Notes: a model not told the origin generated them from the sequence alone. A stretch of 64,000 bases of DNA from Maniola hyperantus (GCF_902806685.2 NC_048550.1:4197383-4261382), one strand, 5' to 3'; numbered from the stretch's first letter, positions 9,301 through 20,589 are shown. Made by a program: numbers and translations.

Positions 9301-10353
9301 AATTCACGGTTTTCAGATTTTTCCCCTAATGCCAGCTATAAAGCCTACCTATCTGCTTAATTTCATGATTCTAGACGGACAGACAGACAGACAACAAAGT
9401 GATCCTATAAGGGTTCCGTTTTTCCTTTTGAGGTACGGAACCCTAAAAATAAATAGACTCTTCTTATTACCTAGCTTGGGTTGCGAACTGTTGCGTTTGT
9501 GTTCATGTCACCCAGCTTCTCTACATAGTATAAAATAAAGTCGCTTCCTGCTGTCTGTATGTATGAACGCGTAGATCTTTTAAACTAAGCAACGTATTTT
9601 AGTGCGGTTTTCACCAATACATAGAGTAATTCAAGAGGAAGGTTTAATTTAATATTGGTTTGTGTTAATTTGTTGAAATATGACGATATTTGAACAAAAT
9701 GTCGGAAGAAATCAGGCTTAACAAATATTACGCGCAAAAAACGAGACGGAGGCGGCGGTGGTTGCATTTATAATATTAGTATGTACTACATTGCCACCCA
9801 TGCGAAGCCGGGGCGGGTCGCTAGTAATTAATACGTTGCGAACTATTGACTTTTTGTATACCTAGTAAAAGTTACGTCGGTTTTGAATTAAACCTTTCAC
9901 TGACCTTTGAAGCAAATCCAATGTCCATGTAAAACAACTGCATATGTAGCACATAACTTTACAGGAAGATGTCGGATGTCAGGAACTTCGCTGTGGAGAG
10001 TATAATAAAACTGTTTGTGAATTTCTTGAAAATACTTGAAAATACTAATTTGTTCAGGAACACATATTTTTTTTTTGTGGTCTTTGGATTTTTCCCTTGT
10101 GCAATAAGACCTATACCTACCTGCGAAATTTCATGATTCTAGGTCAACGGGAGGTAGCCTATAGGTTTCTGGACAACAGATGGATAGACGGATAGACAGA
10201 CAAAAAACAAAGTCAATCCTATAAGGGTTCCTTTTTTTTCTTTTGAGGTACGGAGCCCTAAAAACGGATTAATATGATAATTGTCGCATACACACGTTTA
10301 AGTAATTGCTTACCCAGAAAATGTTTCAGTGTAAGCACCACACATGCCAGCAT
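5656..10353 (-). CDS. Six-exon unknown transmembrane protein, 313 aa
   Basis: Exons in transcript order are 10314-10353, 8826-8969, 8549-8644, 7344-7618, 5904-6187 and 5656-5758. Every junction is GT-AG and the phases match exactly; the total is 942 nt including TAA. Exons 2-6 are strongly supported by phase and by protein-like reading. Exon 1 (ATG at 10353, start MLACVVLTLKHFL) and the acceptor at 8970 are less sure. The protein has a hydrophobic N-terminus, then a Cys-rich membrane segment at about residues 20-50 (ILTFFLSCWLVCSVCCGL, then IATIAGVAYGYNY), a basic stretch (ARPDVKVYMRR), and a long hydrophilic region rich in E, K, D and S, ending TTDVDEDNVIYKAV. It is most likely a single-pass or signal-anchored protein. 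I do not recognise the family. Introns 1, 3 and 4 contain R, Hel-B, Hel-D, LINE-tail and F repeats. It converges with the TULIP-like gene. Confidence 0.75.
6221..6678 (+). repeat. R-family interspersed repeat
   Basis: Starts AGGGTTCCGTACCTC, has a TGTC run, AATCATGAAATTTGGCAGG and TGCAAAATGTC, and ends near TTGGCCGGTTTTTTT. It lies in intron 4 of the six-exon gene. Copies: 9051, 10062, 22265, 35191/35884 (split), 54850 and 63597. Class unknown. Confidence 0.8.
7053..7253 (+). mobile_element. Hel-D Helitron-like element
   Basis: Starts TCTCTATAATATAAAAATG after A and ends CCAGGTCAGCTAG before T. The body (ACAGCTGAACCGATTTCG) differs from Hel-A/B/C but shares the end rules. Confidence 0.65.
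7765..8069 (+). repeat. LINE 3'-tail-like repeat
   Basis: Ends with TTTTGAATAAATCATTTGAC then TTTGACTTTGA, a hexamer-type tail common at the 3' end of some lepidopteran CR1-type LINEs. No coding part remains. Located in intron 3 of the six-exon gene. Confidence 0.45.
8278..8423. repeat. F-family fold-back MITE, copy 2
   Basis: Arms GGTCGAGATGGCAATCG and GCTTGCCATCTTGATCTG flank a GC-rich core with CCCGCACACCCGC. In intron 3 of the six-exon gene. Confidence 0.75.
8713..8747. repeat. Perfect 16-bp hairpin in a short intron
   Basis: Arms CCGAAATTTCACGAAC and its complement surround a 3-base loop (AGG). It lies in the 181-bp intron 2 of the six-exon gene. Confidence 0.85.
9051..9445 (-). repeat. 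R-family repeat, reverse
   Basis: Runs from AAAACCGGCCAAGTGCGAG to GTACGGAACCCTAAAAAT. It sits in intron 1 of the six-exon gene and makes a spurious upstream extension of the membrane exon's reading frame. Confidence 0.8.
9518..9824 (+). mobile_element. Hel-B Helitron-like element, copy 2
   Basis: Starts TCTCTACATAGTATAAAA and ends GGGCGGGTCGCTAG followed by T, the same ends as 4828-5126. Confidence 0.75.
10062..10266 (-). repeat. R-family repeat, truncated
   Basis: Retains GATTTTTCCCTTGTG, TTTCATGATTCTAGGTCAAC and the end TGAGGTACGGAGCCCTAAAA. The GGCCGG side is missing. Confidence 0.7.
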
Positions 10354-11470
10354 TAAGCTCCTAATGTTTGTTTACGAAATCAGTTAATATTAATTTAAAG
10401 TTAAGAAACGTATTAGGTGCTTCGTGAATGTAGAATGTAGATGTTTATTTTACAAATGGCTGTAATTTGTAACTTTCAGCTGTAGACTAACAGCCGTACC
10501 TACTCAGAGTCGCTTAACGGGCCTATATACTAAACATGCTGTCGCGTTTGGACTATTCAAAGTACTAAACAGAAATGTTATGAGATACAAAAAATTGTGT
10601 AGCTAGTTCAAAAGGTGACCTTCCTTGTACGACTTTCTGATTTGACAAAAGTGCCACAGTTATCCCGGGAAAAAATGTAAAACATTGCTAAAATCACGAA
10701 AAACCAACTAAAACGCCTTGTGGCGTTCTACTAGTTATGACTTGTCTACTGCATTAAATACGAAACAAAAATCCTTTTTGTAAACTAAAGGTATTGATTG
10801 ACCCTGTGCATATTTTTATTGTAGACTTGTGTCCGTTCATTATTTTATGAAAAATGTCCAAACGTTCTAAATATTTCCACAAAAATTCTCCATACAAAAT
10901 CGTATGGGGATTTGCGATCGAAATATTCATTTTTTACTTAAGTTTAATTAAAACGAGACAGAGCTATATCTCTCACATAAATCTGTCTCGTTTTAACTCA
11001 ATCTTAAGTAACGATTAGCGACACTGAGTGCGGCTGTTAGACACAGTGTCGATTATTATAGGCTGTTATTTACAACAAGGGAAGGTAGCTAGTTAAGAAA
11101 AACGACCTCTATGTAGTACGTACTAAGTACGCAATAGACAGGACCTTCCGAACAAAAGTTTTTGCGTTCTGCCATTCGCTTTTGCTTATAAGGTGATGAG
11201 GTGATGTCCAGTGCCTATACTAATTTTGACAGCTCTATAGAACACGATTTTTGAATAAAATAGCCCTTCTATTGGTAATAGTTTAGTTCAATGGTTGAGT
11301 AAGATTTAGATAGACGTACATACCTAGTATTTTCGTATAGTGCCAAAAAGTTGTATGCAGTGTTAAGTTAGAGGAAACGATTAATACAGATAATAGATAG
11401 GTATGCCAAAAAATTGCCTATAAACAAATAAAACTACTACGTTTACATACGTGCCCATACACGAAAAGAA
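10354..11470. other. Intergenic, upstream of the six-exon gene
   Basis: AT-rich sequence that should hold the promoter of the minus-strand gene. I see no clear Inr or TATA placement and no further gene. Confidence 0.3.
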
Positions 11471-11592
11471 CGCGAACAGTCGAGATGCCAATCGGGGTGG
11501 GGACGCCCCGCGCTAACCCGGTGCGGGAGAGCGCGGGTGAGCGGGACGTCCCGCGCCTCGTATCCCGACTGCCATCTCGACCAGTCGGGTAC
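11471..11592. repeat. F-family fold-back MITE, copy 3
   Basis: Arms CAGTCGAGATGCCAATCGG and GACTGCCATCTCGACCAGTC, with a shortened GC-rich core. Confidence 0.7.
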
Positions 11593-11749
11593 TATAGGTA
11601 GTTGTATCTACAACTACTTGACCTCGGGGGTACAAGAACCTTTACACATTCAAGTATCGATGGTAGCCGAGACCTATCACGGGTATTGTTCTCGAAAGAC
11701 GGAAAGCTTTGAATCTTTGCCCCGGCAACCGGTAAAATATTATGGGAAA

Positions 11750-12664
11750 CTAGCTGATGCCCGCGACTTCGTCGGCGTGGAATTAGGTTTATTAAAAATC
11801 CCGTGGGAACTCTTTGATTTTCCGGAATAAAAAGTAGCCTATGTCCCTTTCCAGGTCCTTATCTATACCCATGCAAAAAATCACGTCAATCTGTTGCACC
11901 GTTGCGACGTGATTGAACATTGAAGGACAAACCAACAAACCAACAAACAAACACTTTCGCATTTATAATAGGAGTACTGACTAGCTGATGCCCGCGACTT
12001 CATCCGCGTGGAATTAGGTCTTTAAAAATCCTGTGGGAACTCGTTTATTTTCCGGGATAAAAAGTAGCCTGTGTCACTCTCCAGGTCTTTATCTATACCC
12101 ATACCAAAAATCACGTCAATCGGTTGCACCGTTGTGACGTGATTGAAGGACAAACCAACAAACCAACACACTTTCCCATTTATAATAAGGGTACTGATGT
12201 TAAAGCATCTGTAGGTATAATGTATAGTATACTGCTGTGGCTCATAAAAATCGCTGAATATAAATAAGGGAACTGGGATTCCAAGGAATTGGAATGAGAA
12301 GTAAGGAATGAGTTAGGTATGTATTCAATGGTATGGTTCAACGGAGATGTATATAATCTAACATTGTAAAGGATTATTTAAATCATAAGAAAGCTTGGGA
12401 ATATACGGTGCTTCATCAGCTTTGATAGTTATAATATATTAAATAACTAGATGATGCCCGCGACTTAGTCCGCGTGGATTTAGGTTTTTAAAAATCCCGT
12501 GGGAACTCTGATTTTTCGGGATCAAAAGTAGCCTATGCCCTTCTCCGGGATGCAAGTTATCTCTGTACCGAATTTCATCTAAATCGGTTAAATGGATGGG
12601 CTGTGAGAAGCTAGCAAACAGACGGACAGACAGATTTTGTCATTTATAATAATATTAGTATGGA
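11750..12664 (-). repeat. Three reverse Hel-A copies in a row
   Basis: Reverse copies start at CTAG 11750, 11981 and 12447, each followed by GATGCCCGCGACTT. The first two end near the GTGATTGAAGGACAAACC motif and a TTATAATA end; the third ends near ATTAGTATGGAT at 12664. About 250 bases of unrelated sequence separate the second and third. Confidence 0.75.
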
Positions 12665-13092
12665 TAATTGAATTTGAGTTTGTTGTCAAAAAGAGCACGC
12701 AAAACTCCCTTGTTCACTACCAGGGCAGAAGCAGAAGAATTAGAAGTAAACTGTATTGCACAAAAGGTCAGGTCATTGATTTATATATTACTTCGTATGG
12801 ACAGGGCTATTGAACAAACAAAATGGCACCGACTCAGTGGTGCTTTAGCACCAATGCAACCTCAGTGACGTCTGGATTTCAAACGGGTCGTTCGATTACT
12901 ATGTAAGAGGTGGCGCTGATTTATTTGGTTCCAAAACCGTGAAAAATTTTGTTCGCTTGACCATATCTTGTCATTTATATCGATGCATTAGGTAATATTA
13001 TATAAGTAGGTAAGTATACAAAACGATTGGTAATTGATTTTTTTAAAGAAAATTAGCCATATTAATTAATATTATAATTTACTTCCAACTTA

Positions 13093-13335
13093 GTAAAAGG
13101 TTGTGTTTCGAGTAGGTCTGAGATCTTACAACTCGGTAGAAACAACTTCGACAAGGAAGCTGACAGACGAATTCAGCTGGGCTGGGCAGCATTTTCAAAG
13201 CTACGACAGGTCTTCGAATCGTCAATACCGCAAAGCCTTAAGACTAAGGTCTTCAACGAGTGTGTCCTACCTGTGATGACGTATGGAGCGGAAACGTGGA
13301 CACTGACAGTTGGCCTCGTCCACAAACTAAAAGTC
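13093..13335 (+). pseudogene. RTE-type LINE reverse transcriptase fragment
   Basis: From 13141 the frame reads NNFDKEADRRIQLGWAAFSK, then SIPQSLKTKVFNECVLPVMT and YGAETWTLTVGLVHKLKV, followed by TAA at 13336. This is the C-terminal RT region of RTE-clade LINEs (LPVMTYGAETW is diagnostic). Both ends are truncated. Confidence 0.8.
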
Positions 13336-13939
13336 TAAAGTATTAGTTACTGCTAATTTGTACCTACGTGCTTGAACAGTTAGGAGGGATTGTGCGAGGT
13401 GCTCATCCCACCTACTGTTGAAACGACAATGGGCGCTGAAATCCACTCTTGGATCTTTATTTTCAAGACAAAATCACCGTATTACGTTATGTGAGTACCT
13501 AGATTGAGACTATTTTTCATTATTTACTTTTCCCGTGACACTAGATAGCCACAATAAAAGTTTGGCCTATTTATTTATGCGTGAGAATGATAGCACATGC
13601 CAGTACGTACCTACAATGTTAATTCTTTGTCGCTACCAGCATGGAATTACACCCATTTTGTTAGCGTTAAACAAATGTTTGTGGTCGTTTTTGGAAATTC
13701 GTTTGAAGTCCCTTTCTATTCTACTACAGCGGCTCATCTATATGTTTTAAACGAGAAAGCGACTTTAATTTTCTCTTTGTAGCTGTATTAAGCGATTTTC
13801 ATCACAAAAATGAAAATCTCAATTGAGGTAAAATTGTAATCTAAAACAAAGTGTGTAAGTCAACGTGTAATTTTTTTGGGAACGGTTTCTATTATGTAAT
13901 TCTTAGAATAGGCTTCATCACCATGTTACTGGAGAGTGG

Positions 13940-14376
13940 GGACTAAAAAGGACTAAACCTTTTGAGTTTCTGCACTAACTCAAAAGGTTTAAGTTAGTGC
14001 ATAAAGAAACCGTAGTGCATAGTCCTTTTTAGTCAGTGTTAACGTTGAGGAAATCCAGCTACTCGATGTACCTAACGAAGATAGTGTTAAGACTAAAAAG
14101 AACTAAACCTTTTCGAGTTAGTGCATTTAAAGATTAGTGAAAGTGTAGTGTAAGAACTGTACTACACAAAAGAAAACGTGAACAAAGTGTCTCTGGAAGA
14201 AATTATAGATGCTTCAATTGACAATTTCTTAGTTCTTAGTAGGTATGTGAGATAATTTATACGTTTAGGTTAAAGCAAAGGTAAGTACTAATAAGCCAAA
14301 AAAAATAGGCTAATGGCTAGATCATAGTTCAATTAAGTAGCTCATTGGCACTCAATAAGAAAAAATCTTACAATGT
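13940..14376 (+). repeat. Jockey-like LINE 3' end, rearranged
   Basis: Matches the 3' part of the insertion at 35211-35883, including the end of its ORF (GACTAAAAAGGACTAAACC) and 3' UTR (CTCATTGGCACTCAATAAG). A piece near 13955-14030 is duplicated in inverted form. Confidence 0.65.
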
Positions 14377-15286
14377 TTAGATCAGTATTCACTTAGATAA
14401 TATCGATATTACGTAATTACTATTCTCTTACCTTCAAATCGTTATAAATAAAAAGCATTTAGATAAAATATTTCCAGAAAGTCGGCTCCACAAATTGTTT
14501 TGAAAATAAGTACCTAGCACCTAGCATGACATGGATTGTGGCAGTAACAAAGCAGTAACATTTATGTCAATGTCTGTAAATTACCTACTCTGTAAATAAA
14601 TTGTCTTTATGTTGGTAACAATTAATAACACCACTGAAATGGACATAATATACACGTACGGTGGAAGAGGTGTATAAATAGTTAAATATTAACTTTGGGT
14701 CACTTTAGGGCACACTTTGTGTCAAATGGTCTTCGTGTTGATTGACACTATGTTGATAGATGTCTCATCACTACCATTTACTTCCGAGTACGCTCACAAC
14801 GCTCACTGCTGCGTATCAGCAGCGCCAAAATAGCGAAGATCAAGATGCTTCAAAAGCAGGTCGGCAATCGCAAGTCCAGCGTACTTGTTTTAGTAGAGAT
14901 CGGTGATGTAAATAAATTGTCTTTATGATGATGGTAACAGATAAACACCCATTTATTATTTACTTTATTATGTAGGTACATAAAACAGTTTACATAGAAA
15001 CTGACCTATTTCAAATAAGTACCTAGCTGAAAAGTAAATTGGGGTCAAAGATCTTTATGTTGAGGTTGTTGATATCTTTATGTTGTCTACGTAGTAGTAC
15101 TTCCAACTTCTTTGGTTGAGGCCTTTGGGGGTGGGTGGCCTTGGCATTTAGCAAAGGTAGAGTATCTTCAAACCAGCTTCAAACCATCAAACTTTTACCC
15201 TGACATTGGTGCTGCCAGGTATTGCCACCGTACTTATAAGTATGTCCATACTTCCATATGTACTTCCATACTATAATTAATCATTA
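14377..15286. other. Intergenic, nothing recognised
   Basis: No coding region found. A short direct repeat, GTAAATAAATTGTCTTTATG, occurs near 14593 and again near 14909. Confidence 0.35.
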
Positions 15287-15462
15287 CCATATTATAAATG
15301 CGAAATGTGTTTGTTTGTTGGTTTGTCCTTGGATTGACGTGATTTTTGCATGGGTGTAGTTTAAGACCTGGAGACTGATATTTTATCCCAGAAAACCAAA
15401 GAGTTCCCACGGGATTTTTGAAAACTAAATCCACGCGTACGAAGTCGCGGGCTTCAGTATAG
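15287..15462 (+). repeat. Hel-A element, degraded
   Basis: Begins near CATATTATAAATGCGAAA and ends GTCGCGGGCTTCAGTATAG; the CTAG end has mutated. Confidence 0.65.
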
Positions 15463-15507
15463 TGGGCCAATAAAATGCGCCTCATACGTATTTTAGTGAG
15501 AAGCTAC

Positions 15508-15650
15508 TTATATATGTCTCACACCCGGCTTTACTCATGTGTTTGGACGACGTTAGCCCTGTGAAAAAGGACCCCGAAAGGGTTCAAAACTAGTCAGGCT
15601 CGTCGCGTCGACTAAACACGTGAGTAATGCCGGGTGTGAGACATGTATAA
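15508..15650. repeat. MITE with TATGTCTCACACCCGGC ends
   Basis: Inverted ends: left ATGTCTCACACCCGGC, right GCCGGGTGTGAGACAT. A partial relative of one end is near 48585. Confidence 0.7.
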
Positions 15651-15655
15651 TGGAA

Positions 15656-16740
15656 ATCACTCACGTTAGTTTAAACGAGTAGCTACTTGTTTACCTTTTC
15701 AGTAAACTAAGAAAAACTAAAGTATACCTCATAGATTACCTAATGATTGCGGTCTTCACTGGCATACTCATTCAGTGTCTACATTTTTTGCTTTACTCTT
15801 TCGAAATCTTAAAGGAGTTAGTCACGCTTTAGAACACGTGGATCCAAAACAATCGCGACAAAATACGAGTTTTGATTTAAAAATACGATGATGAAAGTGT
15901 TCCTGAAGTGTAATATATAATTTGTTTTAAAGCCGTGGTATAGTTGCGACTCTGCCAAGAATTCACACGTGATTGTCACTGATTGTTTATATTTTCTGCA
16001 AAAAATTGAAACAATGGGCGCAAAAGATAGGAGCTGATGTCAGAAAAATTTAATAATTGTGATTGAAATGGAGTTTTTATTTTAATAGTTGATCACTGAC
16101 TGTGCACACTGTCAGCGAGATTTCTATTTCCACTAGTTTGTCGCAGCGACAAGAGGTAACTCGCTCAGTCAATCTCTTGGCAATTAAAACATTCCCGCAG
16201 TTTATGCAGGGAGGCCTATCCGAGCGACCGCGCGAATAATCGCCCGTCACACAAAACACTCGCTCATAATCTAGCGACAAAACTGCCCCAAGTAGACACT
16301 CACTTTTCGTTGCTCACTAATTCGTTTCTAGTTTTAAGTAAAAAAAACAGGTGTTTGGCACTGTTTTATCCACTGTTTTATTGCTTTGCAAGTGATAGCT
16401 ACTTACTATAAATCTTGTCGCCAGATTTCTATATCTCTGCGTTAACTTTTGACGACTGGCAAATATTTTTTTGTATATTACATCTATTTATTAACTAATC
16501 AATTTAACATACCACTTAAGTAACTAAATACCAAGAAAGAGCACTGAAGATAACTTTAGCTATTTTAAATTATATATTTTTTAAATAATTGGCGATATCT
16601 GGTCATATAGCCACTTTGCCACCTTATTTGCCCTATTCACATTTCACAACCTGCAAACCTCTATTGCCTATCAATCGCAACGACGAGCTAATCATGTACC
16701 GAAATTGCTACTAACTCTCTAACTATAAAGAAATAGCTAT
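15656..16740. other. Upstream region of the 16763 promoter
   Basis: No gene found. Sequence at about 16190-16270 is richer in CpG than its surroundings (CGAGCGACCGCGCG), consistent with regulatory DNA, but nothing specific can be named. Confidence 0.3.
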
Positions 16741-16760
16741 GAGGAGTTTGTGTGTTCTGT

Positions 16761-16796
16761 TCAGTTAGTTTCTGCATGTCTTCGACGGTGCACGGC
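16761..16796 (+). promoter_or_regulatory. Arthropod Inr with DPE-like element
   Basis: TCAGTT at 16761-16766 matches the arthropod initiator; taking A16763 as +1, positions +28 to +33 read GCACGG, five of six matches to a loose DPE. No TATA box is evident. Typical of a TATA-less promoter, but not proven. Confidence 0.4.
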
Positions 16797-16944
16797 CGCC
16801 CGCCCGCCCTGCGTGATACGCCGCGTAACTCGCCACCTTCGAACTGACAACACAAACTTTGAATTAAGTGCAACTGGATAATACTGTTTGAGTGAAGTGT
16901 AGTGAAAGTTGTTCGAAAGGATTGGACAAAGATTTCATTTAAAG
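16763..16944 (+). other. Probable non-coding first exon with uORF
   Basis: From the Inr the sequence runs through a GC-rich patch and the 5'-UTR-like AGTGAAGTGTAGTGAAAG to a donor AAAG/GTAAAT at 16944/16945. An ATG at 16776 opens a 23-codon frame ending TGA 16845-16847, which would be a short uORF (or a small ORF ending in the exon). No later coding exon was convincingly found in the window. Confidence 0.4.
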
Positions 16945-17542
16945 GTAAATTATATAAATATCTAATACTTATATAATAAATTAGCTAACATATTAGCTAA
17001 TTTATTAGCAAGAGTTATTTATAAATAAAACTAATCTAAGTATTAAAAAAACTTAAGTATAAAATAAACTACTTACAAACTACAATAATACCTACTATTA
17101 TTTACCTACAGGTAGAGGTAAATTATTAATTTACTCTCATTCCGAAATTATGCGTAAAATAAGAAATGGAGATAGAAATATTTTAATCAGCAACTTTTAG
17201 TAGTCAAAATCTTTTTAATTGACTACCGAAAAGAACCAGCAAGAAACTCGGCGGTTGCTCTTTTCAATAATTTTGCATAAAGTAGGTACTTGTTAAAGAC
17301 CAGATTTTCACGTAAATTGATTTAATAGTTAATTATTATTTATTCATAACAGTACTTATTATGCTTTGGGAACTTAAAAATAGCTATTTTTGTTGCTATT
17401 CAAAAAGTTTTAGTAGGTAGCAAACAAGTTATAGGTATTTCCGCTGTTTATAAAACTTTGGGCGGCTCTAAAGTATTTCAAAAATTTCCCAAAGTTGTTT
17501 TGTAAGAACAAACAAAAACTTCATAACTAAGGATTGAAATCA
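16945..17542. other. AT-rich sequence, nothing recognised
   Basis: Presumed start of a long intron if the 16763 exon is real. Only simple AT-rich repeats such as TTAGCTAA motifs are seen. Confidence 0.3.
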
Positions 17543-17711
17543 GCCCCCCAATTGTGTAAGAATAACCATTTCATGGCTATCGCAATCGTCAAGAATTCTA
17601 CCCTTTGATTGGCTGTGAAAAAATGTAAACAGCGAATCAACCAATCAAAGGGCAGAATTTCTTGACGATTGCGATAGCCATGAAATGGTTATTCTTACAC
17701 AATTGGGGGGC
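17543..17711. mobile_element. Near-perfect fold-back MITE flanked by CAG
   Basis: The arms, CCCCCCAATTGTGTAAGAAT onward for about 50 bp, are exact inverted copies, and inner arms CCCTTTGATTGGCTG and its partner also pair. CAG stands at both flanks. A second, more diverged copy is at 40901-41055 and also has CAG on both sides. Confidence 0.8.
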
Positions 17712-18454
17712 AGATTTGAACGTTAAATGAATATTTTCTGTTTCATGTTTGTCCAATTTGAGAAAAACTTGATACCTATCATATTATAAATATATTTTTA
17801 AATACCTACCAAGTTTATGTAAAGAAAAAGAAGACCTAGACTAGGTAGGTGTTACAAGATTTATGTGTAAAAATACTCTCTCTTAAACCAAAAAAAAACA
17901 ATTTGAAATAAGTAATTTGCCAAAAATATAATTAAAAAATATTCTGCTCATTTTACAAAATTTATTTCAACTGTACCTATATGAAAAAAATATTATAAAT
18001 ATGCAAAACCACTGTCCACGTGTAAAATTTTAAGCCCTTTTACAAAATTCATTTCATACAGTTTGGCCTCAATGTGGAAATGACTGTAGCCCTGAATTAA
18101 ATAAATATAAGCTATATAAAGCCTGACCAGAAATATAAAAAATGCTTGTTCTGGGAGCGCCATCACTAGTAGATAATATTATGGGCTATGGTCACTAAGA
18201 TTATATGGTCTTGTTTATATTACTTCCACGGGTTTTCCGCAATATGGTGAGGTTTTTTATTTTTCTGGTCAAGCTGTATCTATACCTACTCGAGAATGTA
18301 AAAATATATGTTCTTAACGATTTGTATGTATCTATACGTACACAAAGTATGTAAATGTGAAGGAGGTGTCTGTCAACAATGGTCTGAGCCAGTTTACAAA
18401 ACTCATTCCCTGATATATCACTTGTTTCAACGTTGACGGAGAGCATCGAGAGTT
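17712..18454. other. No gene recognised
   Basis: AT-rich. A segment near 18010-18070 (GTGTAAAATTTTAAGCCC) is loosely repeated near 18690-18740. Confidence 0.3.
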
Positions 18455-18632
18455 GAGAGTGTCCAACAGTTCTTCATAATCTGCTCAAAGCGGTGTGTAG
18501 TCTGCCAATCTGCACTTGGAAGCGTAGTGGACTATGGCCTAAGCCCTCCTCATTCAGAGAATGGACAGGTGCACACCGTGAACACATAAAAAGAAAAGTC
18601 ATTGCGATGGGTTGATCATGATGATGATGACT
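18455..18632 (+). repeat. tRNA-derived SINE, 3' part
   Basis: Matches the SINE at 32268-32558 from GTGTAGTCTGCCAATC to the tail GATGGGTTGATCATGATGAT; the tRNA-like head is missing. Confidence 0.7.
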
Positions 18633-19773
18633 TAATGTTTGGTACTTGTTTGCAAAAGAAAATGTAAAATATGTAGTAACTTATCCACCTTGTCCACAAG
18701 TAAAATTCTAAGCCACTTAACAAAACTCATTTCATACATTGGTTAGCACATTATAATACAGTTCTTGTCCGGGTTTAGCGCGCCCCTATGTACAGGCCCG
18801 CCCTGAATAAAATATGCCAAAGCCGTGAACCGAGTCAAGGGTCACAAAACAATTTCTGTTTGTTGTACGTACATAATGAAATAGCACTTCTGAAATGTTT
18901 GGTATTTGGTCTGGTACATAAGATAGGTATTATGTTTGAATAATATTGTAGTCTCAGGGGGCAAGTTTTATAAGTCGACCTTGTAGGTGCTATTTTAGTT
19001 TATAATTAGCTAGTTTTCCCCTGTGGCTATAGGTAGGTAACATGAAAGAAATGCGTTTGTCAAAAGATAGCTAAGAACACGTGTGAGAACATTATAATTG
19101 ACATACGTACAATTGTTTATTTTGACCCAGTTACATTATTATGTTATGTGTAGTTATTATTATTGTATAATTAAGTCGTTTAGCCATAAAATAAGACTAA
19201 AATCATAAGAATATAATACCCAACACATATAACGATAGGCTAATTGCTTATCAAATTAGGAGTAGAGTTTAAGGAAATACAAATAGGTACCGACAGAACT
19301 ACTTAATTCACAGGAAATGATGACAGTATTAGAACATATTTTGTCGAGTATATTATATGTAAGTTTTTATATATTATTTTTATTTAACCCTTGATAACCA
19401 CCAGACCAAACCAGATCAGAAACAGTTTAAATATTATCTCACAACTGCACCGTCATTAAAAATAAAAATATATCTCCGCGACTTATTTCTCATTGCTGAC
19501 CGTCATTCATGACCTTTTTCCATTAACTACATAATAGTAAGGGGTTTCTTTGGTTAATAATTATGTGGCGTATATATACACATATGTGTTTCTTATTAAG
19601 AAATGCTTCAAAGGAATAAATTAACTACCTACCTAGTACCTACTACTACTTGGAAAATAATAATCTTGTACGAAGCTGGAGAAAGTTTTATGAAATAAGT
19701 AATAGGGTCGGGAAGGTTTTGTCTCTTGAGACTGCATGTCGCTACTCATACCTATTACAGAGAGAGAGACTAG
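18633..19773. other. No gene recognised
   Basis: AT-rich intergenic or intronic sequence without supported features. Confidence 0.3.
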
Positions 19774-20168
19774 AGAGCCAGCGCGAGCCAGACCTTCGTT
19801 ATTTTATAAAAGTTGAAAGTTTCTCTGTCCCCAACTCAGAGAGGAACGATCACTATGACGTTTGGATCATGGTGGCTTTGGGAGATAACATAAAAAATCT
19901 ACTTACAAAACCTTTAACACCTAACACACTAAGTGACTGACAATGTATGACGTGATTTCTAATACTAATTATTCCGAAGAACATAATATAAAATAATTAG
20001 ACTTTATACTTTGACGTAAGTTTTTTACACCTTTATTACCTGTTATCTCCCAAAGCCACCATGATCCAAACTTCATAGTCGCTGATCGTTCGTCCCTGTG
20101 TTGAGGACAATACGCAGAGAAACTTTCAGTTTTTATAAAATAACGAAGGTCTGGCATGCGCTGGCTCT
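19774..20168. mobile_element. TIR element, AGAGCCAGCGC ends
   Basis: Long inverted arms: left AGAGCCAGCGCGAGCCAGAC, right GTCTGGCATGCGCTGGCTCT, extending inward about 90 bp (TTATTTTATAAAA, GAAAGTTTCTCTG). A second copy is at 34509-34741. No transposase. Confidence 0.7.
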
Positions 20169-20349
20169 TATTCCATTACACTAGCCTTTTCGCAAACTCG
20201 AGCATCTCTTAGATTTGCGCGGATAATAATATAAGTAGATATACCTACCTATGTTATTGTTTAAGTATGATTATTTTGAAGAGTACCTACTTGCTTATTA
20301 TTCGAAAGCTTAAAGGCCGATAGTAGCAGATTTCTGAACTCTACCTAGA

Positions 20350-20578
20350 TTTTTATTTTATTTTATTCCGATACAAGTTATCCCTTGACTGCAATCTCAC
20401 CTGGTGGTAAGTGACGATGCAATCTAAGATGGAAATGGGCTTACCTGGAAGGAGTATGGCAGTTTTCAATAAACCCATGCCCCTTTGGCTTCTACACGGC
20501 ATCGTACCGGAACGGTAAATCGCTTAGCAGCCGACCGAATAAGAAGCTGATATTTTATCCACTAGGCCACCGCTTCTT
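20350..20578 (-). repeat. RTE LINE 3' UTR fragment
   Basis: Shows ATACAAGTTATCCCTTGACT, GCAATCTAAGATGG and CATCGTACCGGAACGG, which at 43262-43860 are joined to RTE coding sequence on the minus strand. 5'-truncated. Confidence 0.65.
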
Positions 20579-20589
20579 TCTAATCTTTT

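Noticed and set aside
12668..12868. 66-codon plus-strand frame next to a Hel-A copy
   Set aside because: Possible donor GTCAGG is weak and no partner exon is seen.
16077..16280. 67-codon minus-strand frame with Cys pairs (CINCGN, CRCD)
   Set aside because: Cys spacing does not complete a zinc finger and there is no start or splice support.
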